Shown: piece by piece, positions 1-9,321 of the stretch
How positions within the stretch are numbered: the first letter of the stretch is position 1
Layout of the letters: each line of letters begins with the position of its first letter
IMG/VR virus record: IMGVR_UViG_3300025112_000041
Coordinates: 1-43,025 of that record
Direction: 5' to 3' (one strand)
Length of the DNA stretch: 43,025 nucleotides
Source of the DNA: a virus
Program-made: the position numbers and the translations under genes
Notes under the pieces: generated by a model
The model's input: the letters and a program-made list of their open reading frames with translations, nothing else
Told to the model about the DNA's origin: nothing
Databases searched by the model: none

Positions 1-3000
1 ACGTACCCTTCTTAATACGATCCATCATCTTACTACGCACACGCTTGCTGTACTTCTTCAGTAACGTAGGATCATGCTTGGCCATTACGTCAACAGCAGC
101 AGCAAACTCTTCTGGCTTGACGGGTTGAGTGCGGATGTCACTCTCATCCCTTAACGCATACTTTTCCCAACTCTCTGGCCCTTTGTCTACTTCACTTTTA
201 AGTTTAGCTGTAAGCCTTCTTACTTCATCCCAACGCTGTTCACCTATTGCTACAGCTAAATCTCTAGCATCTGTCTGCGCTTCATTATGTGTTTGCAGCT
301 TTCTGTGTGCGTTAGCATACACAGCAAGTGCATCATCAACGCTCTTCTGGTGATCTTCTACTGATACACCTTGGCCCTTTGCATTATTAACTGCATTTTC
401 TCTTGCTTCTTTTTCAAAACCATAAGGATTATTTAAAGTACGATCAAGAAGGTCTAGCTTTTCTTGCATATATGTATGACCTGCGTGATACCGACCACCA
501 CCTTGAGCCATTCTATGAGTTAAGTCACCGCCGTGTTCTGCCACCACGCCAAGCACACCACCACCAGAAGCCTTGTGAATCTTTAGCATAGCAAATTCAG
601 GGTTGCCTCGCTGTGCATTAGCAAGAGCGGCGGTGCGTTCTTTGAAAGTACCTTCTACCACCTGACCTCTTATATCCCCGCCTTCATCATACTCACCAGC
701 TCTCCTATACTCGTATCCAGCTCTCAAAAAAGACTCACCAGTTGCTATAACTGTGCCGTCTTCCGCTTCGTACATTGAGTCATAAACCGAATCTTTTTTC
801 GTCCTCTTTCCTAAAACAGCAAAATCGTCCTTTGCTTCTCTCTTCGTGTTATAAGGCCCACCAACTACCCCCTCATCCATCCGGTTAACGTACCACTTTT
901 TATTCTGAAAACCTTCCACCGCCTGACCTCTTATGTCTTCCGCTGGCGCAGCCTTTGGCTTAAACTCTTCCGGTACATCTATAGGAGTTTTCCTAGTAGT
1001 ATCAAACTTGTTAATCTCGTCGGCTGTTATAACCTTGGATGCAATTATTTCGTCTGACAATACTGGTTCATCTTTAGTCAACCATCGACCAAACGCCCCA
1101 AGTTTTTCTGACAGAGAACCACCTTCATCTTCTTTCCATGTTTTAGGATTAGCTTTGTGAGCTACAATAGAAATCTTACCACCACCCCACTCTTTGTTCT
1201 TCTCCCAATCCATAAACTGCGCCCATTTAACAGCATCAGTATAGCTTTCAAAAGTATAAATACCTCCAGAGCCATACCTTGTTTTATCAGCTTTAACGTA
1301 GTTAGTACGGCCTACTGCCATTGAAGAAATTATACCTTTTTTCTTTATGGAATCTATGTCTTTAGTTAAGGCGACATGATAATAAACCTTATCTGCTGGC
1401 GCTTCCTTAACAGGAGCAGCCTTTGGTTTCTTGGCCTCCTCATCTTTAGCCGCAACCCCTTCCTCGGTCAGAAGATCATCAGCATATCTCTTACCTCCTG
1501 ACAACGGCCCAAAGTCATCTAACGGAGAGCGGACAGCTAAATCACCCAGCATCTTTGTCAGTTGCGTAGGCTGCAAGGCTGGCTGACGTTCACCGCGCAT
1601 TGCCACCCAATCAGCTATACGTTGAAAATGCGCGTCAGTTAGCTCGCCCTCTTTTACAGGAAATCCTTTACGCGCTTCTCGCTCTAAGCGCCAGTCATCC
1701 ATCCAACGTTGAAGCTTATCAGTCCAACCCTTTGGCGGATTGTTCATACGCTCCATCAAAGCCACCCCAGAACTCTCTGTAATACGCTCTTCTGCCCATA
1801 GCTTACGCCGAGCGGTGCTTTCCAACTCTTTCCATCTCGGCGAATCTTTAAACAAATCATTCTCAAACATCTCAATCAGACCGCTATGCTTCCTGTCTGG
1901 TGAGCGCTTTAGCACTTGATATAAACCATGCACGTATTCATGGAAAGGCGTATCAGCTTCCGCCCGTAAACTGTCTAACGTTATTGAATGTTCTTTTACA
2001 TTGTACTTACCGCGCAAGTCTACCTTCTCGCCCTTCTCGCCCATCGCATATAGCTTAGGAATAGCCTTATGCCAAGTAATACCCAAACGAGCTGCAAGAG
2101 TTTGTGCAGATTTTAGAAGGTTGTCAGGTACAGGCTTAGGTTCTGTGCCATCTATAGCAGCCTTGCGCCGCGAGTGTCTTTCCCAATGAGCGCTTGCATC
2201 AAGCTCCCTAGCCGCACGTTCTTTACGCATGCGAACACGCTCTTCTTTAGCTTTGGTATAAGCGTTATTAGCTTCATCTAATGCAGCTTTCTTCTCAGCA
2301 ACTAGCTTACGTTGTCTAGCCACAAATGGCGTATCATTAAGGTCGGGCGGAAGGTTGTTTAAATCATTCTCAGCCTTCGCTAACTCACCATGAGCCTTCA
2401 TCCTAGCAGTATCCGTTTCGTCTATATCACGACTGACCTGCTTCTCGGCGTCAGCTTCCCGCTCCCCTGTAGGCTCTGTGCGTCTAGCCTCAGCAGCGTC
2501 AGCTTTAACTTCAGCTTCAGTTGACTTCACAACCTCCGCAGCATCAGAGTCTTTATCAACCTTCTCTGCAGCTTCTCTTAAAGACCTCTGGTGTCTGGCT
2601 GCAATCTCTGCGTTCTCTGCGATAGCTTCAGTTTCCGTAAGCGGTCGAAGCATACCAGTACGTTCTAAGAACTGTTTAGATGTTTCACCTCTGCGAGCTA
2701 CTGTTGCACCTACCTTACCAAAGGCTCTTGTAGGCTCAGTAAACAAACCGCCTAACAAGCCAGCGGTTCCTATGCGGCCCCAATCCATGTCCTCGCCACG
2801 GAGCGCTTGCCCACCCGCTTCTATACCGGCCTCAAGGCCACCACCAAAGCCTGAGCTAGCTAGCGCATAACGTTGCATAGCAGTCTGCGAGCGAGTGGGA
2901 GCGTTTATAAACGCTTTAGGGATGTTGCGTATGGTAGTAAGCGAAGGTCTTGCAGCTACCAACGAAGGGGCAAACTGACCAGCTAGCGTCAAGTAAGGGT

Positions 3001-3352
3001 GCTTCTCTAGTGCAACCTGACGTTTAAGGGCGAGAGCCTGCTCTTCTGCATCATCTAAGGCTGCATCTTCTATACCTCGTTGGGCAGCACCTCCAGCAAA
3101 ACCGCCACCGAAACCACCAACCAAGCCGCCTGCTAGAATACCAAGTGGCCCAAGAGGCGCTCCAAGAGCCGCTCCAGCAGCAGCACCACCCAAACCTCCA
3201 ACACCTGCACCAACAAATTCACCCGCGCCCGTTAAGAACGCGCCCCCGCGAGTTGTCTCTTCGTAAGCTTTTTCTTCGGCAGTACGATAGCGATACTGCG
3301 TAGGGTCTAACCCCATCGCTATCAAACGACGACGGCGTTCTTCCTCGGTCAT
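1..3352 (-). CDS. Large polyvalent virion protein (partial; C-terminus beyond window)
   Basis: Open from ATG at 3352 to the window edge, about 1117 codons. The start overlaps the stop of the preceding gene (ATGA at 3349-3352). Residues about 30-75 are a Gly/Ala-rich stretch resembling a glycine-zipper membrane segment. Residues about 250-400 are charged and helical. At residue 471 there is HEYVH, an HExxH zinc-metalloprotease-like motif preceded by TPF, followed by an acidic helical region. At about 650-800 a domain beginning VYYHVALTKDIDSIKKKGI and containing GIYTFESYTDAVKWA resembles the ART-like domains found in phage polyvalent proteins. This build is typical of proteins packaged in the capsid and injected with DNA. 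Neighbours are other virion genes, which fits an ejection role. Motif reading only; enzymatic activity is unproven and the C-terminal domains cannot be seen. Confidence 0.75.
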   Translation of the reverse strand, partial: MTEEERRRRLIAMGLDPTQYRYRTAEEKAYEETTRGGAFLTGAGEFVGAGVGGLGGAAAGAALGAPLGPLGILAGGLVGGFGGGFAGGAAQRGIEDAALDDAEEQALALKRQVALEKHPYLTLAGQFAPSLVAARPSLTTIRNIPKAFINAPTRSQTAMQRYALASSGFGGGLEAGIEAGGQALRGEDMDWGRIGTAGLLGGLFTEPTRAFGKVGATVARRGETSKQFLERTGMLRPLTETEAIAENAEIAARHQRSLREAAEKVDKDSDAAEVVKSTEAEVKADAAEARRTEPTGEREADAEKQVSRDIDETDTARMKAHGELAKAENDLNNLPPDLNDTPFVARQRKLVAEKKAALDEANNAYTKAKEERVRMRKERAARELDASAHWERHSRRKAAIDGTEPKPVPDNLLKSAQTLAARLGITWHKAIPKLYAMGEKGEKVDLRGKYNVKEHSITLDSLRAEADTPFHEYVHGLYQVLKRSPDRKHSGLIEMFENDLFKDSPRWKELESTARRKLWAEERITESSGVALMERMNNPPKGWTDKLQRWMDDWRLEREARKGFPVKEGELTDAHFQRIADWVAMRGERQPALQPTQLTKMLGDLAVRSPLDDFGPLSGGKRYADDLLTEEGVAAKDEEAKKPKAAPVKEAPADKVYYHVALTKDIDSIKKKGIISSMAVGRTNYVKADKTRYGSGGIYTFESYTDAVKWAQFMDWEKNKEWGGGKISIVAHKANPKTWKEDEGGSLSEKLGAFGRWLTKDEPVLSDEIIASKVITADEINKFDTTRKTPIDVPEEFKPKAAPAEDIRGQAVEGFQNKKWYVNRMDEGVVGGPYNTKREAKDDFAVLGKRTKKDSVYDSMYEAEDGTVIATGESFLRAGYEYRRAGEYDEGGDIRGQVVEGTFKERTAALANAQRGNPEFAMLKIHKASGGGVLGVVAEHGGDLTHRMAQGGGRYHAGHTYMQEKLDLLDRTLNNPYGFEKEARENAVNNAKGQGVSVEDHQKSVDDALAVYANAHRKLQTHNEAQTDARDLAVAIGEQRWDEVRRLTAKLKSEVDKGPESWEKYALRDESDIRTQPVKPEEFAAAVDVMAKHDPTLLKKYSKRVRSKMMDRIKKGT

Positions 3353-4326
3353 TCTTGTGTCGCTCTTGTCGGGCTGTAGCGTTCTGCGGAACTACGTAAA
3401 AGTTGCTTTCTTTCTTGCAGCTCTTTTAGACCTGCTCTAGCTTCTGCAATTTGATTAGGAGTAGCTTCTTCTACTGAAACAGAATCTTTGGACGGTGTAA
3501 AATCTCCACCCATACGCCACTTTGTTTTTGTTATCATACCCGTATCTACAATCTTCTGAAGCTCTGCAATCTTTTCATCATCATTAGCTTGACTCATTTC
3601 TGTGGGTGTCATATCAGCTATACTGCCTAGTTTAGTAAGCGTATCTTTTGACCACATTGTATCATCACTAGCAGGCGCTCCCGGCGGTGGTGATTCACCA
3701 CGCTCTCTACGAACAGCATCGTCACCACCACCAGCGTCTATGCTACCTTCTTGCGCATCTTCTTGCGCCCATTGCGACCAAGGTGGAGCAATACCATTAC
3801 CACCTCGCCGCAACGCCTCCGCTTTATAAAACTCTTTAAGACTCTCTAAAGCTTTAGGATCATCTCCGCTCATTGCTCTACGCTGCAGTTCTTTTATTGC
3901 GGCATCTTGTTGTAACGAACTTGTTCGCGCTTGATTGTATTGTTGTTCTGATTGATTTTTCAGAGCATTCTCCAAATACTCACGGTTCATCTGATTAGCT
4001 GCGTCTGCTCTGCCGGGACGAAATATCTTGTCTAGCATACTGTGGGCAGGTCTTATTATACCGGGAGTCTGTGCAATAGCCTGTGACTTTGGATCAACGT
4101 ACGCAGGCGCTAATACTTCGCGGCCTTGGTTAGCTGCAGGCCGTTCGTTGCCTAGCGGTGTGACGTATTGAGGATGGTCTGGGCCTCTAGCACCCACACT
4201 TCGCGTAGGTAATGGTGGCGCAGGTTGGCCAGCTTGTTGAGCGGCCATCGCCCTGATAATCCAGTCTTTCTGCTCAGGCGTTAGCTGTACGCTTCTTCTA
4301 CGTCTTTGTTCATCTTCGTATGCCAT
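3349..4326 (-). CDS. Hypothetical virion-associated protein, 325 aa
   Basis: A 325-aa hydrophilic protein with no recognised domain. The N-terminus is very charged (MAYEDEQRRRRSVQLTPEQK). A Pro/Gln-rich segment follows, then helical stretches rich in Gln, Lys and Glu (about residues 110-170 and 235-320). There is no signal peptide or membrane segment. It lies between the 354-aa Gly/Gln-rich protein and the large polyvalent protein and is translationally coupled to the latter by an ATGA overlap. That position suggests an internal or ejected virion protein, but this is inference from context only. Confidence 0.7.
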   Translation of the reverse strand: MAYEDEQRRRRSVQLTPEQKDWIIRAMAAQQAGQPAPPLPTRSVGARGPDHPQYVTPLGNERPAANQGREVLAPAYVDPKSQAIAQTPGIIRPAHSMLDKIFRPGRADAANQMNREYLENALKNQSEQQYNQARTSSLQQDAAIKELQRRAMSGDDPKALESLKEFYKAEALRRGGNGIAPPWSQWAQEDAQEGSIDAGGGDDAVRRERGESPPPGAPASDDTMWSKDTLTKLGSIADMTPTEMSQANDDEKIAELQKIVDTGMITKTKWRMGGDFTPSKDSVSVEEATPNQIAEARAGLKELQERKQLLRSSAERYSPTRATQE

Positions 4327-4343
4327 CGTTCTTATAAGTTAAA

Positions 4344-4410
4344 AGTCAGTCGCAGCTAGACCACCGTTTTGGAACCCCGATTCATAACACCATACCATCT
4401 GCGACTGACT
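4344..4410 (-). repeat. 12-bp perfect inverted repeat in intergenic gap (terminator-like or structured RNA)
   Basis: AGTCAGTCGCAG (4344-4355) and CTGCGACTGACT (4399-4410) are exact reverse complements separated by 43 nt, filling the only sizeable gap between two late genes. On the minus-strand transcript the second arm runs into TTTT, so a weak long-loop terminator or a processing or pausing hairpin is possible. The loop contains no ORF. Confidence 0.6.
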
Positions 4411-4415
4411 AAATT

Positions 4416-5480
4416 CTACCAACCCAACTTACCTATGTTTTGCAAAACACCAACACCTTGACCTAGACGATCAAGCATTGTAGGTGCGTTAGCTGCAAAT
4501 GATGCAGACTGTCCAGCAGCACCAAACGTATTATTTAAAAAGTTACCAGATTGTGCTGCTGTGTTTGTTTGCAAATTAGGCTGGCTAAATTGTTGTGCGC
4601 CAAACTGCTGTGACGGACGACCGAGTGCAACCTGCAAAGGATCAAAGCCGCTACGAGATGCAGGAAGAAATGAGGTAGCTTGTCCAAGTGCGCGGCCCAA
4701 AGCATCACGCCGATTTTGCACACCTTGGCCGAATGTCATTGCATCAGCGACAACATCTGTCATAGCACGTGGGCCAGATAACCCGCCAGTACGTGCAGCT
4801 TGCTGATTTAATGAGCGTTGTATCTCTTCACGTTCACCACCACTTAACGCACCAGTAAAGTAACCACCGGGGCGGTTTGGATCGTACATGGGGTTTTCTA
4901 CGAGAGGAACAACCCGCCCGTCAGCATCACGACCACCACCAGTGTATTGTTGCTGCGTACGTGGATCAGCAAAGCTACGCAGCAAATCACCTAGCATACC
5001 ACCCGCTGCAGCACGCTGCTGATAGAAAGGCTGATCTACTTGTTGCGCTTTAGCGTAAGCCTCATCTATAAGCTCCCCTCCCGGCCCACGCAAAACGTCT
5101 ACCTGCGTTCCTGACCTTCGCAGCGCTTCACGGTATGCTTCATCACTTGCAAGCTGTCCATACTGAGGGATGAACGCTTTTGCTAGGCCAAGCTCCTGCT
5201 CTGCAGCATCCTGCCCGTAACGATTAACAAGCTCTAGTTGAGCGGCCAGATCACGCCCAGTCTCATCACGCATTATCTGCGCGTAGCCGGGTTTTGCCGC
5301 TCCTGCTTTTATGAGATCAACATCTTGTGTAGGATAGTAGTCTTGATACGCCTGAAACGCCTCTTGTGTCGTTTTTCCCGCTGATGGCGTAGGCCCACGA
5401 CCGCCAAGCTGCGACAATCCATAAATCGTGCCAATGCCGCCTAACAAACCACCTAAATCACCTAACCATCCGTTACCCAT
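4416..5480 (-). CDS. Gly/Gln-rich putative internal virion protein, 354 aa
   Basis: The N-terminus is a glycine-rich hydrophobic segment (GWLGDLGGLLGGIGTIYGL, about residues 4-22) that could insert in or lie on a membrane. The rest is Gln/Ala/Gly-rich and low in Lys, with a region resembling a helical bundle (residues 40-160) and a disordered, Asn/Gln-rich C-terminus. The start is supported by AAGGAG shortly upstream of ATG at 5480. Size, composition and position next to the polyvalent protein are those of small-tailed-phage internal or DNA-ejection proteins. No enzymatic motif was seen; the assignment is by context. Confidence 0.65.
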   Translation of the reverse strand: MGNGWLGDLGGLLGGIGTIYGLSQLGGRGPTPSAGKTTQEAFQAYQDYYPTQDVDLIKAGAAKPGYAQIMRDETGRDLAAQLELVNRYGQDAAEQELGLAKAFIPQYGQLASDEAYREALRRSGTQVDVLRGPGGELIDEAYAKAQQVDQPFYQQRAAAGGMLGDLLRSFADPRTQQQYTGGGRDADGRVVPLVENPMYDPNRPGGYFTGALSGGEREEIQRSLNQQAARTGGLSGPRAMTDVVADAMTFGQGVQNRRDALGRALGQATSFLPASRSGFDPLQVALGRPSQQFGAQQFSQPNLQTNTAAQSGNFLNNTFGAAGQSASFAANAPTMLDRLGQGVGVLQNIGKLGW

Positions 5481-5492
5481 AATCTTATCTCC

Positions 5493-5825
5493 TTAACTGC
5501 TAGCCATTATACCAGCTTGTTCTAGCTGGTACGTTAAATAGTTTATTTTTTCTGCAAGAATAATGAACGCCGCTTTATTGCCAGCATCCGTAGAAAAATC
5601 TAATGTACCTATCGTCAGTTGATCTGCCGCAGCACTTCCTGAGTCAACAGATGTGCCGTCTATTGCTGTCATATCCGCAACGTGTGTACATTTCTTAACA
5701 GTTCCTTGGTAGCCCGTGCTAGCGTATGGTACTGTCAAGGAATTGCGCCATGTATTTGCTGCGTCCTTCGATGCAAACAATACGTCGGTATCTGAAAAAG
5801 ATGTGCTAGTAATACTAGTTGCCAT
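5493..5825 (-). CDS. Hypothetical small structural protein, 110 aa
   Basis: A Thr/Ser-rich N-terminal half with predicted beta character (MATSITSTSFSDTDVLFAS) and a helical C-terminus (KAAFIILAEKINYLTYQLEQ). There is no signal peptide. It overlaps the end of the 746-aa tail protein by 11 nt, so the two are probably translationally coupled. Position within the tail gene block suggests a minor virion component. Family not recognised. Confidence 0.65.
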   Translation of the reverse strand: MATSITSTSFSDTDVLFASKDAANTWRNSLTVPYASTGYQGTVKKCTHVADMTAIDGTSVDSGSAAADQLTIGTLDFSTDAGNKAAFIILAEKINYLTYQLEQAGIMASS

Positions 5826-8055
5826 AAGCTTGTGTCATTAAAGAATTTTTTGGTGTTATGTCTTGTGTATCTATGTTAATCATAGATAAAGCTGCTCCCG
5901 TATCCCAGTCAATTGTATAACTTAACTTCCACCCATTACGCCCTTGTTGGAAGTTAAACAAGAAATTTTGAACCTTGTTTTCACTGCCCCACATGATAGG
6001 ATATTTATCACCATATTTAACTGCGTTTTCTGTAGGTGCTGTGATAGGCTTGCTAACAGTACCGGGAATTTCTGACTTTCTGCCGTTGGCTAATAACGAG
6101 GCTTTTATAGTACCACTACCATCACGTATTAAGAAACCTTTAGTGGGGTATGCGTCTTCACTATAAGTACCAGCTTGTCCATCAATCGGTGTTTGGTATG
6201 ATGCGCTCGTAAAAGTACCTGTAAGATCATTAACTACTGAAAATGTCCACAAAGCTTCTTCTGTTAAAGTAAATATACCCGTACCACCAGATAACGTTGA
6301 CGGCACATTAGATATACGAATCTTAGTACCTACAGGAAGATCATGTGGCAATGGTGTAAAACTATAAGGGCCGCGCACAACTACTATAGTCATAGGATCA
6401 CTTGTCATCATAGTTCCTGTAGCTGAATGAAAAGTGTTAATACCATTAGGGCTTAGATAGCCCATCGCGCCGCCGCCCTCAGCAGCAGCCACATACGTCG
6501 CGAAACGAAACCAATCAACCTCCAACGGTTCATTAGCAGTGGTTAGAACACGAAGTTGCATGGGTTTCTGCTCTAATCGTGCATCTCCCGTACTGTAAGC
6601 CCTAGTCTGTACAAAACTCTTACTCCAATTATTACCACTGTACAGTTTTACAAAACGACCATCCGTGGTTGACGCATAAAGATCGTGTGTAGTACCACTA
6701 TCAACTTTTGTAAACTGCGTAATACCACCGATAGCGTCATTCTGCCCTGATGTAGTACCAAAACCTGTATATTTATTCTCAGCTAAGTTATCAAAAGAAA
6801 CAAACTTCTGTAATGTTATATCATAAACAAGAATACCATTACCGTAAACAGTCTTGCAAGCAAAATACGCATAATTATCAAACTCAATCGCAGCTGAAGA
6901 ATCTTCGTCTTGTGCAATACCTTCAAACAATTTAGCAACCTTCAGCGAGAACGCACTGTTACGTCCTTCATTACGTAACTGCTGAACAGCGTTAAACGAG
7001 CGTAGTCCTTCTGCATCTATAAAAGCAAAATCCCCAAGAATATCTATAAACGAAAACTGATTAACAACTGATGCACTAAATAAATATTTCTTACTAAACA
7101 TTGGCTCACCAAACACTGTTCGTGTGTAGTCTGGCGTAATAGCATACGATGATGTGCGTGTGCTAACAAAAAAACTATCCGTGTTAAGTGGTGATATGCA
7201 AGTAATAGGCTCGTAGCTTACAGCGTAACTAACAGCATCTGCGCCGTGATCCGCTTCCACAGAAGAAATTTTGTTACCGTCAGTACCAATCGCAACAACA
7301 AAGTCAAGCGGCCTACCACTTACGCTGTGGTATATAGATTTACCGTCAGCACTAACAATATACAACTTCCCATTAAAGTACATCATCTGCTTGCCAATAG
7401 GCACATACTCACGCCAGACTACTCCATCTATTGTAGTTCCATGCTCCGCAAAAGTCCTAGCTTTACGAACAGTAATTGTAGCAGATACATCTGTAGAAGA
7501 AAATGTTATAACGTTGGGTTGGTTTATACCATCCTGCACAATAATAGCTGCCACAGTCTTTGTTAGCTTTGCCGCACTCGTGTCTAATACTATATCTTCA
7601 GTTGAGCTAACAGCTTTATAAGCAAAAGTGCTAGTGCCGGGAGGAACCGCTTGAACGTAAACAAATTTAACGTCTGCGTTTAAACGCATGGTGGGATTTG
7701 TGCTAGCATCCCACAAATCTATCCATTTATTAGACGCTCTAGGTGGGTCTAAATTTGGATTGTCTATAACCAGATCTCCAGTATGCGCTAAACGATGCAG
7801 CAACTTTGCATTACCTCGCTGAAATACAAAAACGTAATCACCTACAGTATAAATACCCTGTAACCTGTTTTTAGCAGCGGAACCAACAGTTCCGCTAAAA
7901 CCTATATCAATAGAATTTGGTGTACGCACAGGACGTAGATCACCGAAGCGGTTACGTACATTAAAAGCTAGCCGATACTCGTCATCAGCAAGACGAGAGT
8001 CATCAACTGCCATGTTCATTCCACCTAGGAACGATGTCTGTGAGTAGCTAGCCAT
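5815..8055 (-). CDS. Tail-hub/stabilization-like protein, 746 aa
   Basis: A large, beta-rich protein without membrane segments. The N-terminus (FLGGMNMAVDDSRLADDEYR, then NVRNRFGDLRPVR) matches the pattern I associate with phage stabilization or tail tubular B-like proteins of short-tailed phages, which form the distal tail tube or nozzle as a beta-propeller. The start overlaps the upstream tail gene by 31 nt. The C-terminal half has repeated short beta segments such as DWFRFATYV and GTKIRISNVP. It should assemble under the portal together with the 340-aa upstream product. Assignment is from an N-terminal pattern and context, not alignment. Confidence 0.65.
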   Translation of the reverse strand: MASYSQTSFLGGMNMAVDDSRLADDEYRLAFNVRNRFGDLRPVRTPNSIDIGFSGTVGSAAKNRLQGIYTVGDYVFVFQRGNAKLLHRLAHTGDLVIDNPNLDPPRASNKWIDLWDASTNPTMRLNADVKFVYVQAVPPGTSTFAYKAVSSTEDIVLDTSAAKLTKTVAAIIVQDGINQPNVITFSSTDVSATITVRKARTFAEHGTTIDGVVWREYVPIGKQMMYFNGKLYIVSADGKSIYHSVSGRPLDFVVAIGTDGNKISSVEADHGADAVSYAVSYEPITCISPLNTDSFFVSTRTSSYAITPDYTRTVFGEPMFSKKYLFSASVVNQFSFIDILGDFAFIDAEGLRSFNAVQQLRNEGRNSAFSLKVAKLFEGIAQDEDSSAAIEFDNYAYFACKTVYGNGILVYDITLQKFVSFDNLAENKYTGFGTTSGQNDAIGGITQFTKVDSGTTHDLYASTTDGRFVKLYSGNNWSKSFVQTRAYSTGDARLEQKPMQLRVLTTANEPLEVDWFRFATYVAAAEGGGAMGYLSPNGINTFHSATGTMMTSDPMTIVVVRGPYSFTPLPHDLPVGTKIRISNVPSTLSGGTGIFTLTEEALWTFSVVNDLTGTFTSASYQTPIDGQAGTYSEDAYPTKGFLIRDGSGTIKASLLANGRKSEIPGTVSKPITAPTENAVKYGDKYPIMWGSENKVQNFLFNFQQGRNGWKLSYTIDWDTGAALSMINIDTQDITPKNSLMTQAYGN

Positions 8056-9047
8056 GCTAGTTTATCGTGATTGTGCCTTTTGAAAACAGCCTTCTGCTCC
8101 TGTCCGCGTTCTAGATCAGCTTGCCTACGTGCAAGAGAACGTGTAGCTTTTCTGTCATGCAGTATCGCTTCTTCTATCTTACCCTGCTCTTCAAGGAATA
8201 ACTCCATACACTTGCTAACAAGTATGTTGTCGTAGCCAACAGCAGGAAATTCATCAACGTCATTCTGCAAACGCGGAAGCGCTTTCTTATAAAGTATCTG
8301 TAATGTATGTGAGTCATCTGAAGCGGCAGATGACGAGAACGGAAACTCACTTACATCCACAATAAGATAACGTGACTCCATACTGTTCGACGGTATCTCA
8401 GCATAGACGATATCGTTATCTGTATAGTCAATTAACTGCGCCACACCTATAGTTGCTGTTGGTTTGTTTGTCCGTGTGAAGCTGACAACATCTGTAACAA
8501 TTATAGCATTGCTAGGAGCAAGTGTAACGTTTGTTGACGAGGCGGCACTTGCCACAGCAGGGCCAGCTACACTTACAAGAAGAGCTTCACTATACGGAGT
8601 CTTTACTACAACTTCATAATCATCGTCTGTCGTTGTAACACCATAAGCACGAACGATAAGTTTATCTGTGCTGTTAGCTGCTTCTGTAATAGACGTAGGC
8701 AATGACACTTTCAACGGACTGTAGCCCTTCACGCGAAACTTGGCGTGATTCGTGTCCCAGTTATTCTCGCGGTAACGTGCCGTAAGAGCCTCTGTATCCC
8801 ACATCGCGTTGTTACCTGCCTTCTCGCGTATGCTACGAACAGCATAAACATCCGCTGGCAACGCAACAGTCTTGTCTCCTTGCACATAGAACTCAGCTTC
8901 TTCCAAACATCCCGGCATATCAGACTGTTCGTAAAGCTCTTGCGCCGCTTCATTAAGGTAGTCAAGCAATAAAGCACGCTGGTCGGTATCACTAGGAGAC
9001 ATACCAACCTTCTTGCCGAAGCGATCTAAAATGTATTCTACACTCAT
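8025..9047 (-). CDS. Tail tubular A-like / head-to-tail connector protein, 340 aa
   Basis: It begins MSVEYILDRFGKKVGMSP, then LLDYLNEAAQELYEQSDMPG. This helical N-terminus is typical of gatekeeper or tail tubular A proteins, which sit between portal and nozzle. The middle part is a beta domain (residues about 45-230) and the C-terminus a charged helical tail (ATRSLARRQADLERGQEQKA). The start ATG overlaps the stop of a 32-aa basic peptide gene (ATGA). The following 746-aa gene begins 31 nt before this one ends. Gene order (A-like followed by B-like) supports the call. Confidence 0.6.
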   Translation of the reverse strand: MSVEYILDRFGKKVGMSPSDTDQRALLLDYLNEAAQELYEQSDMPGCLEEAEFYVQGDKTVALPADVYAVRSIREKAGNNAMWDTEALTARYRENNWDTNHAKFRVKGYSPLKVSLPTSITEAANSTDKLIVRAYGVTTTDDDYEVVVKTPYSEALLVSVAGPAVASAASSTNVTLAPSNAIIVTDVVSFTRTNKPTATIGVAQLIDYTDNDIVYAEIPSNSMESRYLIVDVSEFPFSSSAASDDSHTLQILYKKALPRLQNDVDEFPAVGYDNILVSKCMELFLEEQGKIEEAILHDRKATRSLARRQADLERGQEQKAVFKRHNHDKLAWLATHRHRS

Positions 9048-9142
9048 CTTTTAACCAGTGCTGTAACAGCAGCTTTAGCACGCTTCGTAAGTGCGGACTT
9101 TGCTTTCGTAGGTGTTACCTTAACTATTGCAGACGTTGCCAT
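9044..9142 (-). CDS. Very small basic peptide, 32 aa
   Basis: ORF of 32 codons, MATSAIVKVTPTKAKSALTK then RAKAAVTALVKR, Lys/Arg/Ala-rich and probably an amphipathic helix. It bridges two genes perfectly: its ATG overlaps the upstream stop (TAATG at 9140-9144) and its stop overlaps the downstream start (ATGA at 9044-9047). This double coupling is the main reason to believe it is translated. Function unknown; it is one of several tiny basic proteins in this cluster. Confidence 0.55.
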   Translation of the reverse strand: MATSAIVKVTPTKAKSALTKRAKAAVTALVKR

Positions 9143-9321
9143 TACTTCCTCTCCAACTCGTACTCAAGCTCGTTTATTGTTTTTAGCGCTTCTTTTACGA
9201 ACTCTGGGGATGCGTACGCTGCCCTTCTGAACCCCGGATGCTCCATCAGTCTTTCGCTGTTGTTCAGGTTTACGCTTACGCAACCCGTCAACAACAGCAT
9301 CAACGGCAGCGTCTTTAGCAT
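9142..9321 (-). CDS. Small lipoprotein, 59 aa, embedded out of frame (o-spanin candidate)
   Basis: Starting at the internal ATG 9321, the product begins MLKTLPLMLLLTGC, a short signal peptide with lipobox LTG-Cys14, followed by a short mature protein ending in a helix (EALKTINELEYELERK). A longer start at 9411 would bury the signal sequence and is unlikely. Most of it lies inside the 87-aa gene 9164-9427 in another frame. Nested lipoprotein plus companion gene is the classic Rz/Rz1 arrangement, and outer-membrane spanins are short lipoproteins like this. However, the companion is not a textbook inner-membrane spanin, so the role is inferred. If correct, the host is Gram-negative. Confidence 0.6.
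   Translation of the reverse strand: MLKTLPLMLLLTGCVSVNLNNSERLMEHPGFRRAAYASPEFVKEALKTINELEYELERK

Noticed and set aside
4356-4398. tRNA-like GGGGTTCC loop between the inverted repeat arms
   Set aside because: No anticodon arm or acceptor pairing can be formed; the stem is 12 bp, too long for a tRNA.
5419-5434. TTGGCACGATTTATGG on the minus strand, first 11 bases identical to the sigma54 promoters
   Set aside because: The -12 element is GG, not GC, and it lies within the coding start of the 354-aa gene (IGTIYG codons), after its ATG. The fixed upstream box is missing.
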